Assembly: GCF_002078875.1 (NCBI RefSeq)
Contig: NC_034409.1
Coordinates: 67,833,946 to 67,897,945 of the forward strand
DNA from: Numida meleagris
Lineage: Eukaryota > Chordata > Aves > Galliformes > Numididae
DNA length: 64,000 nt
Direction: 5' to 3'
The notes under the pieces are model-generated. The model was not told the origin of the DNA and did not search any database. It saw only the letters and a program-made list of their open reading frames with translations. Shown here in pieces: positions 49,746 through 62,000 of this stretch. Position numbers and translations under genes: made by a program. Within the stretch, counting starts at the first letter, position 1. Each line of letters opens with the position of its first letter.

Positions 49746-52700
49746 CGTCTCTGATTTTCTTCTCATGTCTTTTTTTTTCTTTCTGTTCTCCCTTCATTTT
49801 TCTGGATTATTAGTCTTTCTTGTCCCTCCGCCTCATCTGCAGTCTGTTTGAGTAATAATTTAATATTGTTCTAATATTTTCTTAGTCTTTCAAGAGCTTC
49901 TCTATTTTAAATAGGAAAATTGTGGGGAGAGCCTTTGTACTCCCTGTGGATAGCCAGAAGATTCAGAGTTACTGTGATGGGGACATGAAAAGCAAACAGA
50001 GAGCACTCAGAAGGTGTACAAAGCATAGCGCTCCAAGGCTGAAGCCAACCTCCAAGTAATGGTATTTGGAGGAAGCTTCTCCCAGTGGCTGGTGACTCTG
50101 TAGTTGTTGCTTTCAGGTTTCCTTGTGCTCTTTTCCAACACATCTGGAGTGAGCCAGGGTCAGAGCAGGACCCTGAGCCAGGACGGTGAATGGGGGCCTC
50201 GAGGAGGTACAGCAGACCACAGACACCCCAAGCACCCTTCCTGGGGAGCCCCAGTGCACCCATCTGCAGCCTGCTCTGCCACCAAACTTGCCTGGAGCCT
50301 TCCCTATGTCATGCTTCTAGCCCCTCCAAAAATGATCCCACTCCTGAGCATTGCTTCACAGGTACGTGCTGCACCATGATAGCTTGTCCTTACAAGTGCA
50401 GCTGTGTGGCTCTATCCACAGAAGGGATATCTCAGCCTTTCTTGACATTCAAGGCATCATGTGGCAAAAGATTAAGATTTAGCTAACATCTCATATACAG
50501 AGTAGGCCTTCACCATAAAGCCACATCTTACTGCAAGACCCTGGGTCACTTCAGAGGCACAGGCCTCAGCGTGCCTCACTGCCATCTTGAATGCATTTCA
50601 CAGAGGCATGCACCTTCTTCTCTTTTGCGTAAAATTCAGGCAAGGCATTATGCTTTTACTTTTCCATCTGGAAAGCAGTATGCACACTCCTCTCTTGCTG
50701 TCTGAAGAAACACTGCTAATTTTGCATATCTTTTCGTCCTTCACAAACTAGGATTAAGGACATTTTGTGAAATCAGTTTCCAGGCTTTTCAGTGATTATT
50801 ATTAGCAAATGCTTGTTGATGCAAGCTGAAAAAGTAGTTGGTGCAAGACCAGAAAGGAACTTTGTCTGGAGAGAAACATGAGATATTATATGATGAAAGG
50901 AACAAAGCTTTCATTATTTTTGATAAATGATACTCTCCACGGAGCATAATATTTTCAAAACACTGGTTTGGAGGGTTTGGAAGGCACTGTCAAACAATAA
51001 ATCACATCCCTCTAGACTCTGACTTTGTGCTCCACTGCCATTAGCAACGGGGTTTTGTAGCCATGGCACAGCGTCCTACAAATGTGCGTCAGCCCTGTCT
51101 CCAGATGCCTGCAGTCACATAACAAGTGACACTAAGGATTCACAGGGAGCTGGGTGACACCATGACAGTGCTGCCTGGTCCTGGGAGCTGTAGTCACCAG
51201 ACTCAATGGTCAACAATGCTGGGGTTTGTGATCACAGGGTTGGGGCAAGGACCTGGTGTCCTCATGACATCCAGATCTGTGGGCAGGAGGTGGATGACCT
51301 CTGATGGACTGCCCCACACACCAGAAACCCTGCCAGTGCCCTTGGGGGGAAACACGTCCCCAGGAGTGAATTGGTAAGGGTTGTGCCCTCCCAGACACTT
51401 TGTCTTTCAATATCCTTCATAGCAAGGTGTAAAGGACCAATAGGCAGGATATGACACAAGGTGATGGGGGAAACTCTTTCTGTCTGTAACAGAAGGCAGT
51501 GAAATACAAAAAGATAGAGTAAATCTCCATTTCTCTGCATTTCCTGCTCTGAATTGCTTGCAAAGCCAGGTGGGAGTTAATATTTTCCCCCAACAGATGT
51601 TTATGTCAAAATACGTTTTCTGTATATGTGTGTTTACATCACATCCAGACTAATCTAAGCTGATAGGCAAGAATTGCTAATACCCCTAGCATATTAATAA
51701 TGCTTCCTGTCTTTCTGAATTATGTTTCCTACTTCCCTTTAGGAATTCTTTGAACTTGAAAAAAAAGATTTCTCATGTGATAACTGGAAAGTAAAGATAA
51801 AATGTGTTCCCACATTCCTTCACTGGACAGTGTAGAGAGATTTACCCCGTGAGACAAAATCAGTGCCGTCCAAGACAAACAGCCTCAGAGACTGAGGCAC
51901 TCACAGTTTGGACATGTCATCAAGGGGCTTGGATTAAAAGAAACCTTTGAAAATAGTAAGTATGCAGTGCTCTCAGACCACTGAAGAGTTACTGGTTGAC
52001 AGTGGAGAGAATATGCTGGAAACATCAAGCTATACTACAACATAAAGAAAAAAAAATGCTTTCAAGGAAAATACTGTCTGAACTTTAGCTAATGCTACCA
52101 ATGATTTTAACATTTGTGCTGTTAAAAACTCAAAGAGGAAGACTAAAAAAATGATGGATTCTCTCTTCACATCTAACAGAGGTTTAACATCCTTTTTTGC
52201 CTCTGTTCTAAAAAAAGAGTTGTCCCAAATGAAGACATTACTTCCAGCCATGAACCTGATCTGTTTTTCTGGAAGATGCACATTAGCCTCAACACAGTTT
52301 TCTGGACTCAGGGCAGTAGCTGTGCACAATGCCAGGGCCTGTGCTGCTCGGGAGAACAGATGGGAAGATCTAATGTTCCCTTTGTAACTCCAAATTTATG
52401 AATAGGGAGAGTTAATAAGTTTGGGTCAAGTGAAAGGCTTCCTCTGATTCAAAACTTTTAAATTAATCTCCCACTGAGGAAACAAACATGCAAAATAATA
52501 ATAATTTTTAAAAAAACAGTGTTAGGCAACACCAAATTGTTGATTTATTTAGACAAATGCATTTCAGTGATAATTATGGTTACTTCAGATGTTACTGACA
52601 AATGTCCCTGAGGATAATCTGTAAGAGTTGGGATATCTTATCATTACAGGAGTTTACTTTTTTCCCTACTGCTGTTAAATTGTAGCTTACTAGCAAGAGC

Positions 52701-53664
52701 AAGAAAGAAAACTTCTGTGTGCCAAAGCAAAACTGTATGTCTCAGTTTTATGGTCTGAGGCCTGCTGCAGAGGCCATTAAATTGAGGAGTGGCACTGGAG
52801 TGACTGCAAAGAGCTATTGTGGCTTGGGGCTCAGGGTCTTCCTCACTCAGGGAGCATCACTGCTCTCCACAGTGCTATTTTTATAACCACAATAGCAACA
52901 AAAATTAATTGCATCCTTCCATGGCGCAGCCTCCTTACTCTTCAGGGCATGTTTAGGTCTTTGAATCTGGGTGATCCGGGTTGGCCTGTCAAAACATGGC
53001 TACTTCTGCTGACTGTCAGCATTTTTACATTCAGTCAAAGCCAGAATTTAAAGGGAAACTGAAGAGCTGCAACACGGGATCAATAAAACACTGCTGAGTT
53101 GCAGGGAGAGCAAGTAATAATTGTTAGCCCCTTGGGTAGTCAGTTTTGTGTCTCACAGCATTTAAAATATGTATCAAATGATAAAAAATGTTCTACGTTC
53201 ACTCTTAGCCAGTGTTTCTAAAGTAAGTTATAAACAGATACTATTCCTGGCAGATCAGATTAAACTGTTTGTGATGTGCTAATTTTTCCATATACGGTAT
53301 CTCAACATATTCTCTAAATCTTTCCTATTAACTTGAGACAATAATATGGTTTCAGAAATAAAAGTCTTCTTATAGTCACTCTCTTCGTATTGCCTACACA
53401 CCAACATGAAAAAATTGAATGCAAATCTGAATGGGACTTTTGAAATATTTAATATAAACTAATTTTAAAGACACAAGGATCCTTCAGTTTATATTAGTAC
53501 TAAGTATGCCCTTATCAGCCATATTTTCTGTTTCCTTTTGGGGACAAGAATCTGATCAAATATCAATTCAGATATTCTTAAAGATAAAGAGTAGCAGGCA
53601 GTGAGCATACTGTATGTTCATATTTTGCTCAAATACAATAAATCTTTTATCATACAGCATCATA
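49746..53664. other. Intergenic, downstream of KCNJ8
   Basis: No supported gene. Open frames of up to 118 codons on either strand have no recognisable motif. No known repeat was recognised in this stretch. Confidence 0.55.
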
Positions 53665-54162
53665 TAGTATTGTGTCCAGTTCTGGAGCCCCCAACACAAG
53701 AAGGACATGGAGTTGTTGGAGCAGGTCCAGAGGAGGGCCACGAAGATGATCCCTATGAGGACAGGCTCAGAGAGCTGGGGCTCATCAGCCTGGAGAGGGG
53801 AAGGCTCCGAGGAGACCTGATAGTGGCCTTCCAGTACCTGAAGGGGGCCTACAGGAAAGCTGGGGAGGGACGTTTTACAAGGGCAGGTAGTGACAGGATG
53901 AGGGGAAATGGCTTTACACTGGAAGAGGGCAGATTTAGACTAGATATTAGGAAGAAATTCTTTACTGTGGGGGTGATGAGACACTAGAACAGGTTGCCAA
54001 GAGAGCTTGTCAGTGCCCCCTCCCTGGAGGTGTTCAAGGCCAGGCTGGATGGGGCTTTGAGCAATCTGGTCTAGAGGGAGGTGTCCCTGCCTATAGCAGG
54101 GCGGTTTGAACTAGATGATCTTAAAGGTCCCTTCCAACCCAAATCATTCTGTGATTCTGTGG
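53665..54162 (+). repeat. CR1 LINE 3' fragment, about 500 nt
   Basis: A long, well-preserved plus-strand CR1 3' part. It includes 'attgtgtccagttctggagc', 'agaggagggccacgaagatg' and 'gaagaaattctttactgtgg', and ends with 'tcattctgtgattctgtggt'. An open frame across it is residual retroelement sequence, not a host gene. Confidence 0.96.
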
Positions 54163-56755
54163 TTATACTTCCTTGAACATTTGTAGTAAATTTTGTAGCT
54201 GAGACAAAGTTTTTCAGCATGTCCTCTTTCAGAGATTAAAAAAAGAATCACAAAACCTTTCAACAATCCAATTTATTGTTGTACATCTTGTGGAATGACC
54301 CCAAGAAAATATATAGCTAGTCATGACTACATTTATTAATAAGGTCCATATCAGTGCATAAATATGAGCTCAGTTTTGAAGCGTATCCTCATCATGGAAA
54401 GAGTAAAGATACGTTCAGCACTAAAACTGGGGCTACTTTTTGCTTGCACAAGGAAGTTACTTAGTTAAACCCCTGCAAAAGCATTACTGTTCTTTAAGAG
54501 ATGTAAGAAGTTGCCATCGTTCCTTTTTGGCCATGGACCCCTTCCATTTGCATGTCAGATGTACCCATTGTGGCTCAGCCTGCAGTAGGTGTAGTGTGAG
54601 CACCCCTTATTTCCTCCAGGCAGAACAAGTTGGGCCCATTTAAAGCGTTTTCAGTCAAAGTTGGTGATCTTGCAGCAAAGTAGATGAAGGACAAGCACAG
54701 GGAAGTGAAGCACTTTCCTCTGGCACCAATGGGGCCATCCAGTGGCTCTGTGCATGGTCAGCAATCCATCATTGCCTACATTAGCTTAAAAACAACCTAT
54801 GAAAACCCACTCCAATCTTCCAACTGAGATGAATTAAATTAACCCCTCTCATGAACATGGTAGCCTTGACCCAACTGCATGTTTTTTGTCTATCTACATC
54901 CTTGTTGTCTGCTGACCAGGGTTAACTACTGCAGGTTTTCAACTTAATGCTTGAGTGCTTTGTTTAGTCACAGCTTAAGTTATGAATGCCAGGCTGATAG
55001 AGAAAAGCTACATATGTCACTCATGAGACGCTCTCGGAATGAAATCAGTAGTGGTAAGATATCACGTAAGGCCACAAAACCACTGCAAACTTGAGCCCCG
55101 CTCCAAGCAAAATAGGTCATCTTCAGGGATTTTCTGCTAACAAATGTTTAAACTTGGAAACAGTGCAAAACAAGTCACGCACAATCCCCTAAGTTTCATA
55201 GTGTTTCCTCAATATAGTTTAAAACCTCTCACAATTATAAGCAATGGAAAATCCTACATTTGAAATGTGACAGATTATGCTGTACATTACTTTCAGGGGA
55301 GGCTGGAGGAGGTCCAGGGCTGATGCACTTCAGTAATATCAATTACTAGAGCAAAGGCTTGAAAGCAGAGAAATGAGGACTTAAGATGACTAAAATCAAG
55401 ATTTCCCAACCATGCTCTGAATGATACGTAGAACAATCTTCAAAGCAGAAGAGGTAGAAACTTCACTGATGGCAATGCTAAAATGAGTCCATATACAGAC
55501 ATGTACAAGCTGTAATAAATCAGCAGGGAAGCATGTAGGTCAGCTCAACTGTACCTTTCTCATTTCAAAGGTGAACATATGAACGTTCATTCACTGAAAG
55601 GCTGTTAGTGATGTCCACAAGACAAAAAGACCATCTCAAGTAGATGGCCACACCTTGCACAGTTGACTGCATATCGCACAGCTAGCAGCTAGTAATAACT
55701 CTTTAGGATCTTCCCGACGTAATACATCTGTGTATATTTTTACATTCTTTCCTATTCCACTTTGAGCATAGGATCATTAACTCTTCAGTAAATTCCTTAA
55801 ACTTAAATTCTCCTTGTATACATTAGCAAATCAAAGGATAGAAACTTGTTTAACTTGTTATTTATAGAAATTCAAGATGTAAGAGTTCGCACTGCCAGAT
55901 TTGACAGTAGGGATTCTCCAGGTTGCAGTTCATATGGCTTTCCAGCCAACAGTTTCCCCTTAAAGCTTGGTGTTCAGGACACACAGACCAGGAATCCTCA
56001 TCTCTAAGAGCCTTGTCTCACATGCTTTAGTGAGGAAAAAACATCACAGTGCCAATTATCCATTTGGACTTCTCTCCCATCCAGAGCCTCGAATAAACCC
56101 ATTGACCTTTGAGCAAAGCTACCAGCTCCATCTGTCCTGGCAAATGCTAAAGAAGGTTCAACACAGCAGAAGATGCATTTTTTTGTTTGGGAGAACAGGC
56201 TGTGAAGGGGAAATTTTCATCCTTATTAGGGCAATGTAGCAGTGATTAATGTGACATGATGTCACAGGAGAAGCACTGGTTTTGAGACTGATTGTTGTTT
56301 GTAACTCATCGTAATGTGTTGGTTTAGATTTCTGTCAAGTGTTTTAGAGAGCTTTACTTGACCACTTTTCTTTTTAAAGTTTTCAAATTGGCTTGCACAC
56401 GGATGCAGTGTCAGAGAAGAGATGGTACTGCCAGTATACCATCTGTATAGAAAGAGGGCAAGATAGCTGAAGCGAAACTTCTTTTTCTTCCCCCATTAGG
56501 ATTTCCAGGCATTTCATATGGGCACTTTACATACGTCATTTTAAGCATTGAAAAGAGGACGTAAACAGTAGCTTAAAGTATGCATGTACAACTGTGCAAG
56601 TGCACACATGCAAAGATTGTATGTGTTTTGTTCCTGAACTCTTTTTTGTGAAAAATAAAAGGTTGTCTTAGTAGAAAAAGATTTCAAACTCCCTTTGAAA
56701 AACTTGCAAAACAGTAATTTGGTGCACAAAATCATAAAATTACTAGACATAAAAC
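54163..56755. other. Intergenic, no feature seen
   Basis: AT-rich sequence between two CR1 copies. I found no convincing coding exon, RNA gene or additional repeat. Confidence 0.5.
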
Positions 56756-57206
56756 TATTACAGAGCATCCAAAGGAGGGACACAAAGCATACAAAGATGG
56801 GGATAGATCTGGCAAGATGTGTGAGGAGCAGCTGAGGTCCCTTGGCTTGTTCAGTCCAAAGCAGAAGAGGTGAGGGGAGGCTTCATGGTGGCTGCAGCTC
56901 CTAACAGGGAGCGGAGGGGCAGTGCTGAGCTCTGCTCTCTGTGACAGCGACAGGGCCTGAGGGAATGGCATGGAGCTGTGTCAGGGGAGGAGCAGCTAGG
57001 GGCTAGGGACAGGTTCCGCACAAGAGGGCGGTGGGTGTGGAATAGGCCGCCCAGTACAGTGGGCACGGCCCCAAATGCCGGAGTTCAAGGGGTGTTTGGA
57101 CGAGGTTTGAAGTTTGGGTGGTCCTGTGTGAAACCAGGGATTGGACTCTGCAGTCCTCATGGGTCTCTTCCAACTCAGGATGTTCTGTGATTATATGATT
57201 CTGTGA
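56756..57206 (+). repeat. CR1 LINE 3' fragment, about 450 nt
   Basis: A plus-strand CR1 of a different subfamily from the 53.7-kb copy. It contains 'cagagcatccaaaggaggga', 'gagctctgctctctgtgaca', 'ggaatggcatggagctgtgt' and 'ccttccaactc'-like sequence near the end, and finishes with 'ctgtgattatatgattctgt'. Confidence 0.93.
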
Positions 57207-58660
57207 AATCATAAAGATGCCATGGCAGTTCAACTCAGTGAAATTGCCATACATACAGACCCATCTGCCCAACACCTCAGTCATGATGTACACATACAAA
57301 AAGGAGGTACAAATGCACCTTCTAAGGAGTGGCATTTATTAGCAAAGACATGGTAGATTAGTCAAAAGATTTAATTCAGAGGTCCAAGGTTAAAGGTTGA
57401 ACTCACGGCCCCAGGGAGTTCCACTAGTGCAGATGATGATGTATGGGGAGCAGCACATATCATGCAGGACAAGTTCTTCCAGTCATGAAAAGCAGTAGTG
57501 ACCGCACAGATACGTGCCTGCCCACTCACATCAGGCAGGGACTCAATCCTGCATGCCATGACCATATGAACATCACAGCAATGGCAGGGATCGGGCCCAG
57601 ATCTTCTTGCTGTCAAAAGCACATGTGCCTAATGTCTCCTGGGGAATATTCTCTCTGAGCTGCCAGAAGCACAGTTCAAAGGACTGTGAAAGACAAACCA
57701 GAGTCTTGATTCCCTTCCATGGCTTTTGGCTTTTTCTCTTGCTAAACAATTGATAATTTTGCAGAAGGGTCTTGCACACACTCTGAACCTGAATATTGTC
57801 TTCTGCCCTCTGGGTGAACTTGATTCTCTGTACTAAACAGTGGTCAGTGAATGCTGAACCAGTTCCTAGAGTGCTGCTATGGTGAATCAGCTTAATAAGG
57901 ATCTGCTGGGCAAAAGCAGCAGAAAAATCAAGAATGGTAGGAAAAGCCATCCTTCAGCATATCGACTATTGTAAAGATACGACAGGGCAGGACAGAGTCT
58001 GAGGGTAACAGAGATCAAACTACTGCAGCAGTCTTGAAGGAAGACATCATCCATGAGAGAAGGAGATGGCTCCTCCAGAGAACCAGACTAATGTGGGAAT
58101 GCAGTAGAGCAGTCAAGGGATGGCCTGCCTTAAAGGAAAGTAGAAGTGAGTATCAGCTCTTCACAGTTTTAAAATTATTTCTCTCAAAATGTCTTATTCT
58201 TTTTGGTAAAGTAAATGTGATTTTGATTATTTCAGATATGCATGATTTAAGACTTCTGGAAGGGAGATCTGCAGGTGCTAGATTCCAACCGCTGTGCTGG
58301 GCAGGACGTGGTACCACACAGGTACCAAATTAAGTGTGAATAAATATGAATAAATGAGAGTATCATTAGAACACTGAGGATGCTGTTATTCACTGAAATA
58401 GACAGAAACATCTTGGCACTGTTGAAATCCTAAGTAGTTCCGTGATCTCTGTACACTTGCTTTAAGTCACCTCCAAACTAGGATGGTTCTCGAGGAAGAC
58501 TCTGAAGCTGAATACATGATTAAGAGCTTAAAGTGCAGGCAGAAAGAGCAACTCAGTGTGAAAAGCAGCAGGATTTCCAGATCATAACTGCCTGGAGGGG
58601 GACTTTTCCCAGGACTGATTCAGCTCTTCCCAGGCAGTGTGGGTGTGCATCTTCCAGCCC
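57207..58660. other. Intergenic, no feature seen
   Basis: No supported gene or repeat. The open frames here (up to 125 codons) show no domain signature. Confidence 0.5.
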
Positions 58661-58719
58661 AAGAAGGAAAGGAAGAAAGGAAGAAAGGAAGAAAGGAAGA
58701 AAGGAAGAAAGGAAGAAAG
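58661..58719 (+). repeat. (GGAAGAAA)n purine repeat, left side of gap
   Basis: About seven units of an 8-nt purine repeat run directly into the N gap. The other side of the gap holds a simpler (GAAA)n repeat. Confidence 0.95.
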
Positions 58720-58974
58720 NNNNNNNNNNNNNNNNNNNNNNNNNNNNNNNNNNNNNNNNNNNNNNNNNNNNNNNNNNNNNNNNNNNNNNNNNNNNNNNNN
58801 NNNNNNNNNNNNNNNNNNNNNNNNNNNNNNNNNNNNNNNNNNNNNNNNNNNNNNNNNNNNNNNNNNNNNNNNNNNNNNNNNNNNNNNNNNNNNNNNNNNN
58901 NNNNNNNNNNNNNNNNNNNNNNNNNNNNNNNNNNNNNNNNNNNNNNNNNNNNNNNNNNNNNNNNNNNNNNNNNN
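58720..58974. other. Assembly gap (255 N)
   Basis: Unresolved bases inside a purine tandem repeat. The true length is unknown. Open frames spanning it have no meaning. Confidence 0.99.
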
Positions 58975-59046
<72 letters not shown>

Positions 59047-59048
59047 AA
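58975..59048 (+). repeat. (GAAA)n microsatellite, right side of gap
   Basis: About eighteen GAAA units without interruption, all purine on the + strand. Confidence 0.97.
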
Positions 59049-62000
59049 TCATTAATGACTTTGAATGAAATCCAACTAACTTAAAATAGAAATTCATAAT
59101 TCCATTTAATAATATTTTAAATATTCATGTCAGAAGGAAGGAAAAACTTCAAATATTAGTGCTATTAAAAATGTTTAAGTGGTGCTATTTCACTGAAATT
59201 ATACAGCTTGGAGATTTCTCATGCAGACTTTCATTTTGATTATTATTATTATTATTCTACTAATCTTTGCTTTTAATGTGAAGTCTTTGACTGTTTAACA
59301 CTTGACTTATCTGAAGTAATTCAGCTATGCCCTAAACTTGCTATTAGTGCTGATCTACCATATCTTGAAACAGATATTCAGAGAGCCCTGGGAACATACC
59401 TTCAGGCAACACTGCTGCACTGAAAGTTCTGGAAGTGCTGTCAGCTCTACAGTCATCACCTGCATATGATGTATGCTTTGCCTCGCTGCCGCCTGAGAAA
59501 GAGCATCAAGAAAGGCACTGCACACATCCTGGCTTCCCATCAGTGGAACATCTGTGAATGTGACTATGAATGTGAAGGGCTACTGTAAAGATGTACAATG
59601 AAAATAAACTTTAGTACCCTGCTTGGATCACCTCTGTGCATTTATTAGCTCTGTCCCTTCTGTGACTCCAAAGTGCTTTCTAAATGCTGTGATTGCAGGC
59701 AGTTTGTGCCAGAAAACGCTGTCAGACAGAAAATAGATGCCCTGCTTAGCTGAAATCTGTAATTAGTTCTGACATAATCTGAACTTCTGTTTTTAATTCT
59801 AACTCCTAGCTGGCACAACGTGGTTTTCCTTCTGTGGAGGATTTCAGGTTTTCCAGATGCGATTCCAGTCTATTCTACAAGCGTGTAGTACAGTGACAGT
59901 ACCACGCAGTTCAGTGCTATGCACATTGGAGCTGCAGCTAGCACCGATTACTGACACCTTATGCCATGGATGCTGCCCTTGTTTTCAGTCAGGTCTGCTG
60001 GCTCCTGCTCTCGTATTTCCTATGAGAAAACACACGGGAGGCAGGGATGAATAGCCCAGTACAGAGCCGGGGATTCCAGAGACCTATGCAATGTCCACTA
60101 CCAAAATGCAAACAAAGCAGCTCAGTCAGTCACTCAAACAGGCACTGGGAGGACAAACCCCTGTGTATTTATTATCATAAGCCAGTATAGCCTAAAGCAT
60201 AAAGGATAGAGCCTTACAGTTACATAATTACATGTACTGCTTGACACCAGGGAAAGAAAAATGACTTCCCTCATCTGTGCAAAAGCCCAGTAATCACTTG
60301 AGAAACAAAATGTCAAACAAGAAGCATCTCCAGGGTACTGAGCATTCCCAGAGGAAGTAAGAGACACATTTCTCCTTGGGAGAATTTCCCACCGTAAGAA
60401 AGCAAAGCTGTCACGAGGTTTACATAACAAAAAACAAACAGATCACAGTACAACAGATCAGTTAAGGGCTTTGGGATGTAAGTTTTCCTTTTTTCATATC
60501 ACAAAATGAATTATCTACAGACAGTATTTTGCATTATTTTCCTGCTGACGCAACTTCCCTTTTGCTATTTAAAACACAACAGCCCTGTCTGAGGACTGCA
60601 ATGCAAAATCTCATTGGTATCAAAACGAGATAACAATCCACGTATCGCTTTCTGACATACACTGTTCTACCATGAGAAAGGAATTGAAAACATCATAGGA
60701 TTTTAATAACTGAAATCACAGGAGGTGGTTTACTGCTATTCCTACAGAACGTGCCCCAGAGGACAGAAAAGGGAGGATCTGTCTTATTCTCTGTGCATCA
60801 GCCAAAGTTGGATTGTCACAAAACACCTGGGCACTCAAAAGAAGTGCACTATTTTGATGTAATATTTCCTTACCCAGTGCTAAATCTCTCACATAGTAAG
60901 GAGAATAATAACTCTGCTTTCCCTGTATAATAAAAGTAAGTTCTGGAAAGTGACTGCACTTTAAAATAAGCCTCCTTTCTTTCCTCAGTCCAGTCTGCAG
61001 TTTGGTTATCCCAGATCCACAGGCACACCTCTGCTTTTCCTCTATAGTCAGCTCTGTTCTCTGCTACTTTTTGTTCCCAGGTGAGCAACTCAGGAGCCAC
61101 AGCCCAGCTCAGGTCACCCGTTCTTCTGGAGGCAATGTGCCTGTGGTACCACAAGGTGACCCAGCACAGGCAGTCTCATCAGTCATCAGCTAAAGGAATA
61201 CAGAGATGTTTTACAATTCCAGGAAATTTTCTTTAAAAACTTATTGAAAACCCATAGACTGTGAGGAGATAAGGGAGTTACCTTTAAACCTAAGGTTTAA
61301 ATAAGGGGCCTAAACTCTTCCACTCTTCAGGTCTCCAGGGCCAGGGAGGATGATTTTATTTCTCTCCGGGAGAAGAATGCCAAACCTTGCTCAACACTAT
61401 GTGTTCTTAAACCTTTGTGGCCTAAAATTTGAAGATGGTAGACTTCTTGTTTTAAATCTGAGGATTTAGTGCAGACTTTAAAGTCATGGTTAGACACTAC
61501 TGTGGTATAATCTGACATACTTTTGTATGACATCAAGGAATAACAGAGGTCAGGACATATTTTTTGTCTTTTTCTTAATGGCATCTTTTGTTGGATTTAT
61601 ACCAAGCACTGTAAGAAATATGCTTATCACACCACCTAGAAGAGTCAAGCTATTGCTGACAGAATACAGAAAAGGATGAAATTTAAGGCATGGGAATCAA
61701 TTGTTAGTACTGATTAATTCTTCTTACTGGAGGCTGCTTATCAGACTGGATTTGCAAGAAAAAAAAAATTATATACATCCGTAGACATTAATTTCTGTCC
61801 ATAAAATACAAAACTGGGAGAACAGAAAATTGGAATAAACATTCTTTACTCAGTGTATATGTATCTATACAAATACATGCATATATGTATCCAAGCAACA
61901 ATTTAAGTAGTGAAGGTTAACAGATACACTACATTAGTCCTGAATATTGATCTTCCAAAAACTACAACTTATTTTTTCTGAAAACCTTCAGAGGGCTTTC

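Noticed and set aside
53601..53987. 128-codon open frame resembling a retroelement protein
   Set aside because: It lies almost wholly within a 5'-truncated CR1 LINE copy and is not a host gene.
58533..59097. Open frames of 138-183 codons across the purine repeat
   Set aside because: They include 255 unresolved bases and tetranucleotide repeats, so the translation is meaningless.
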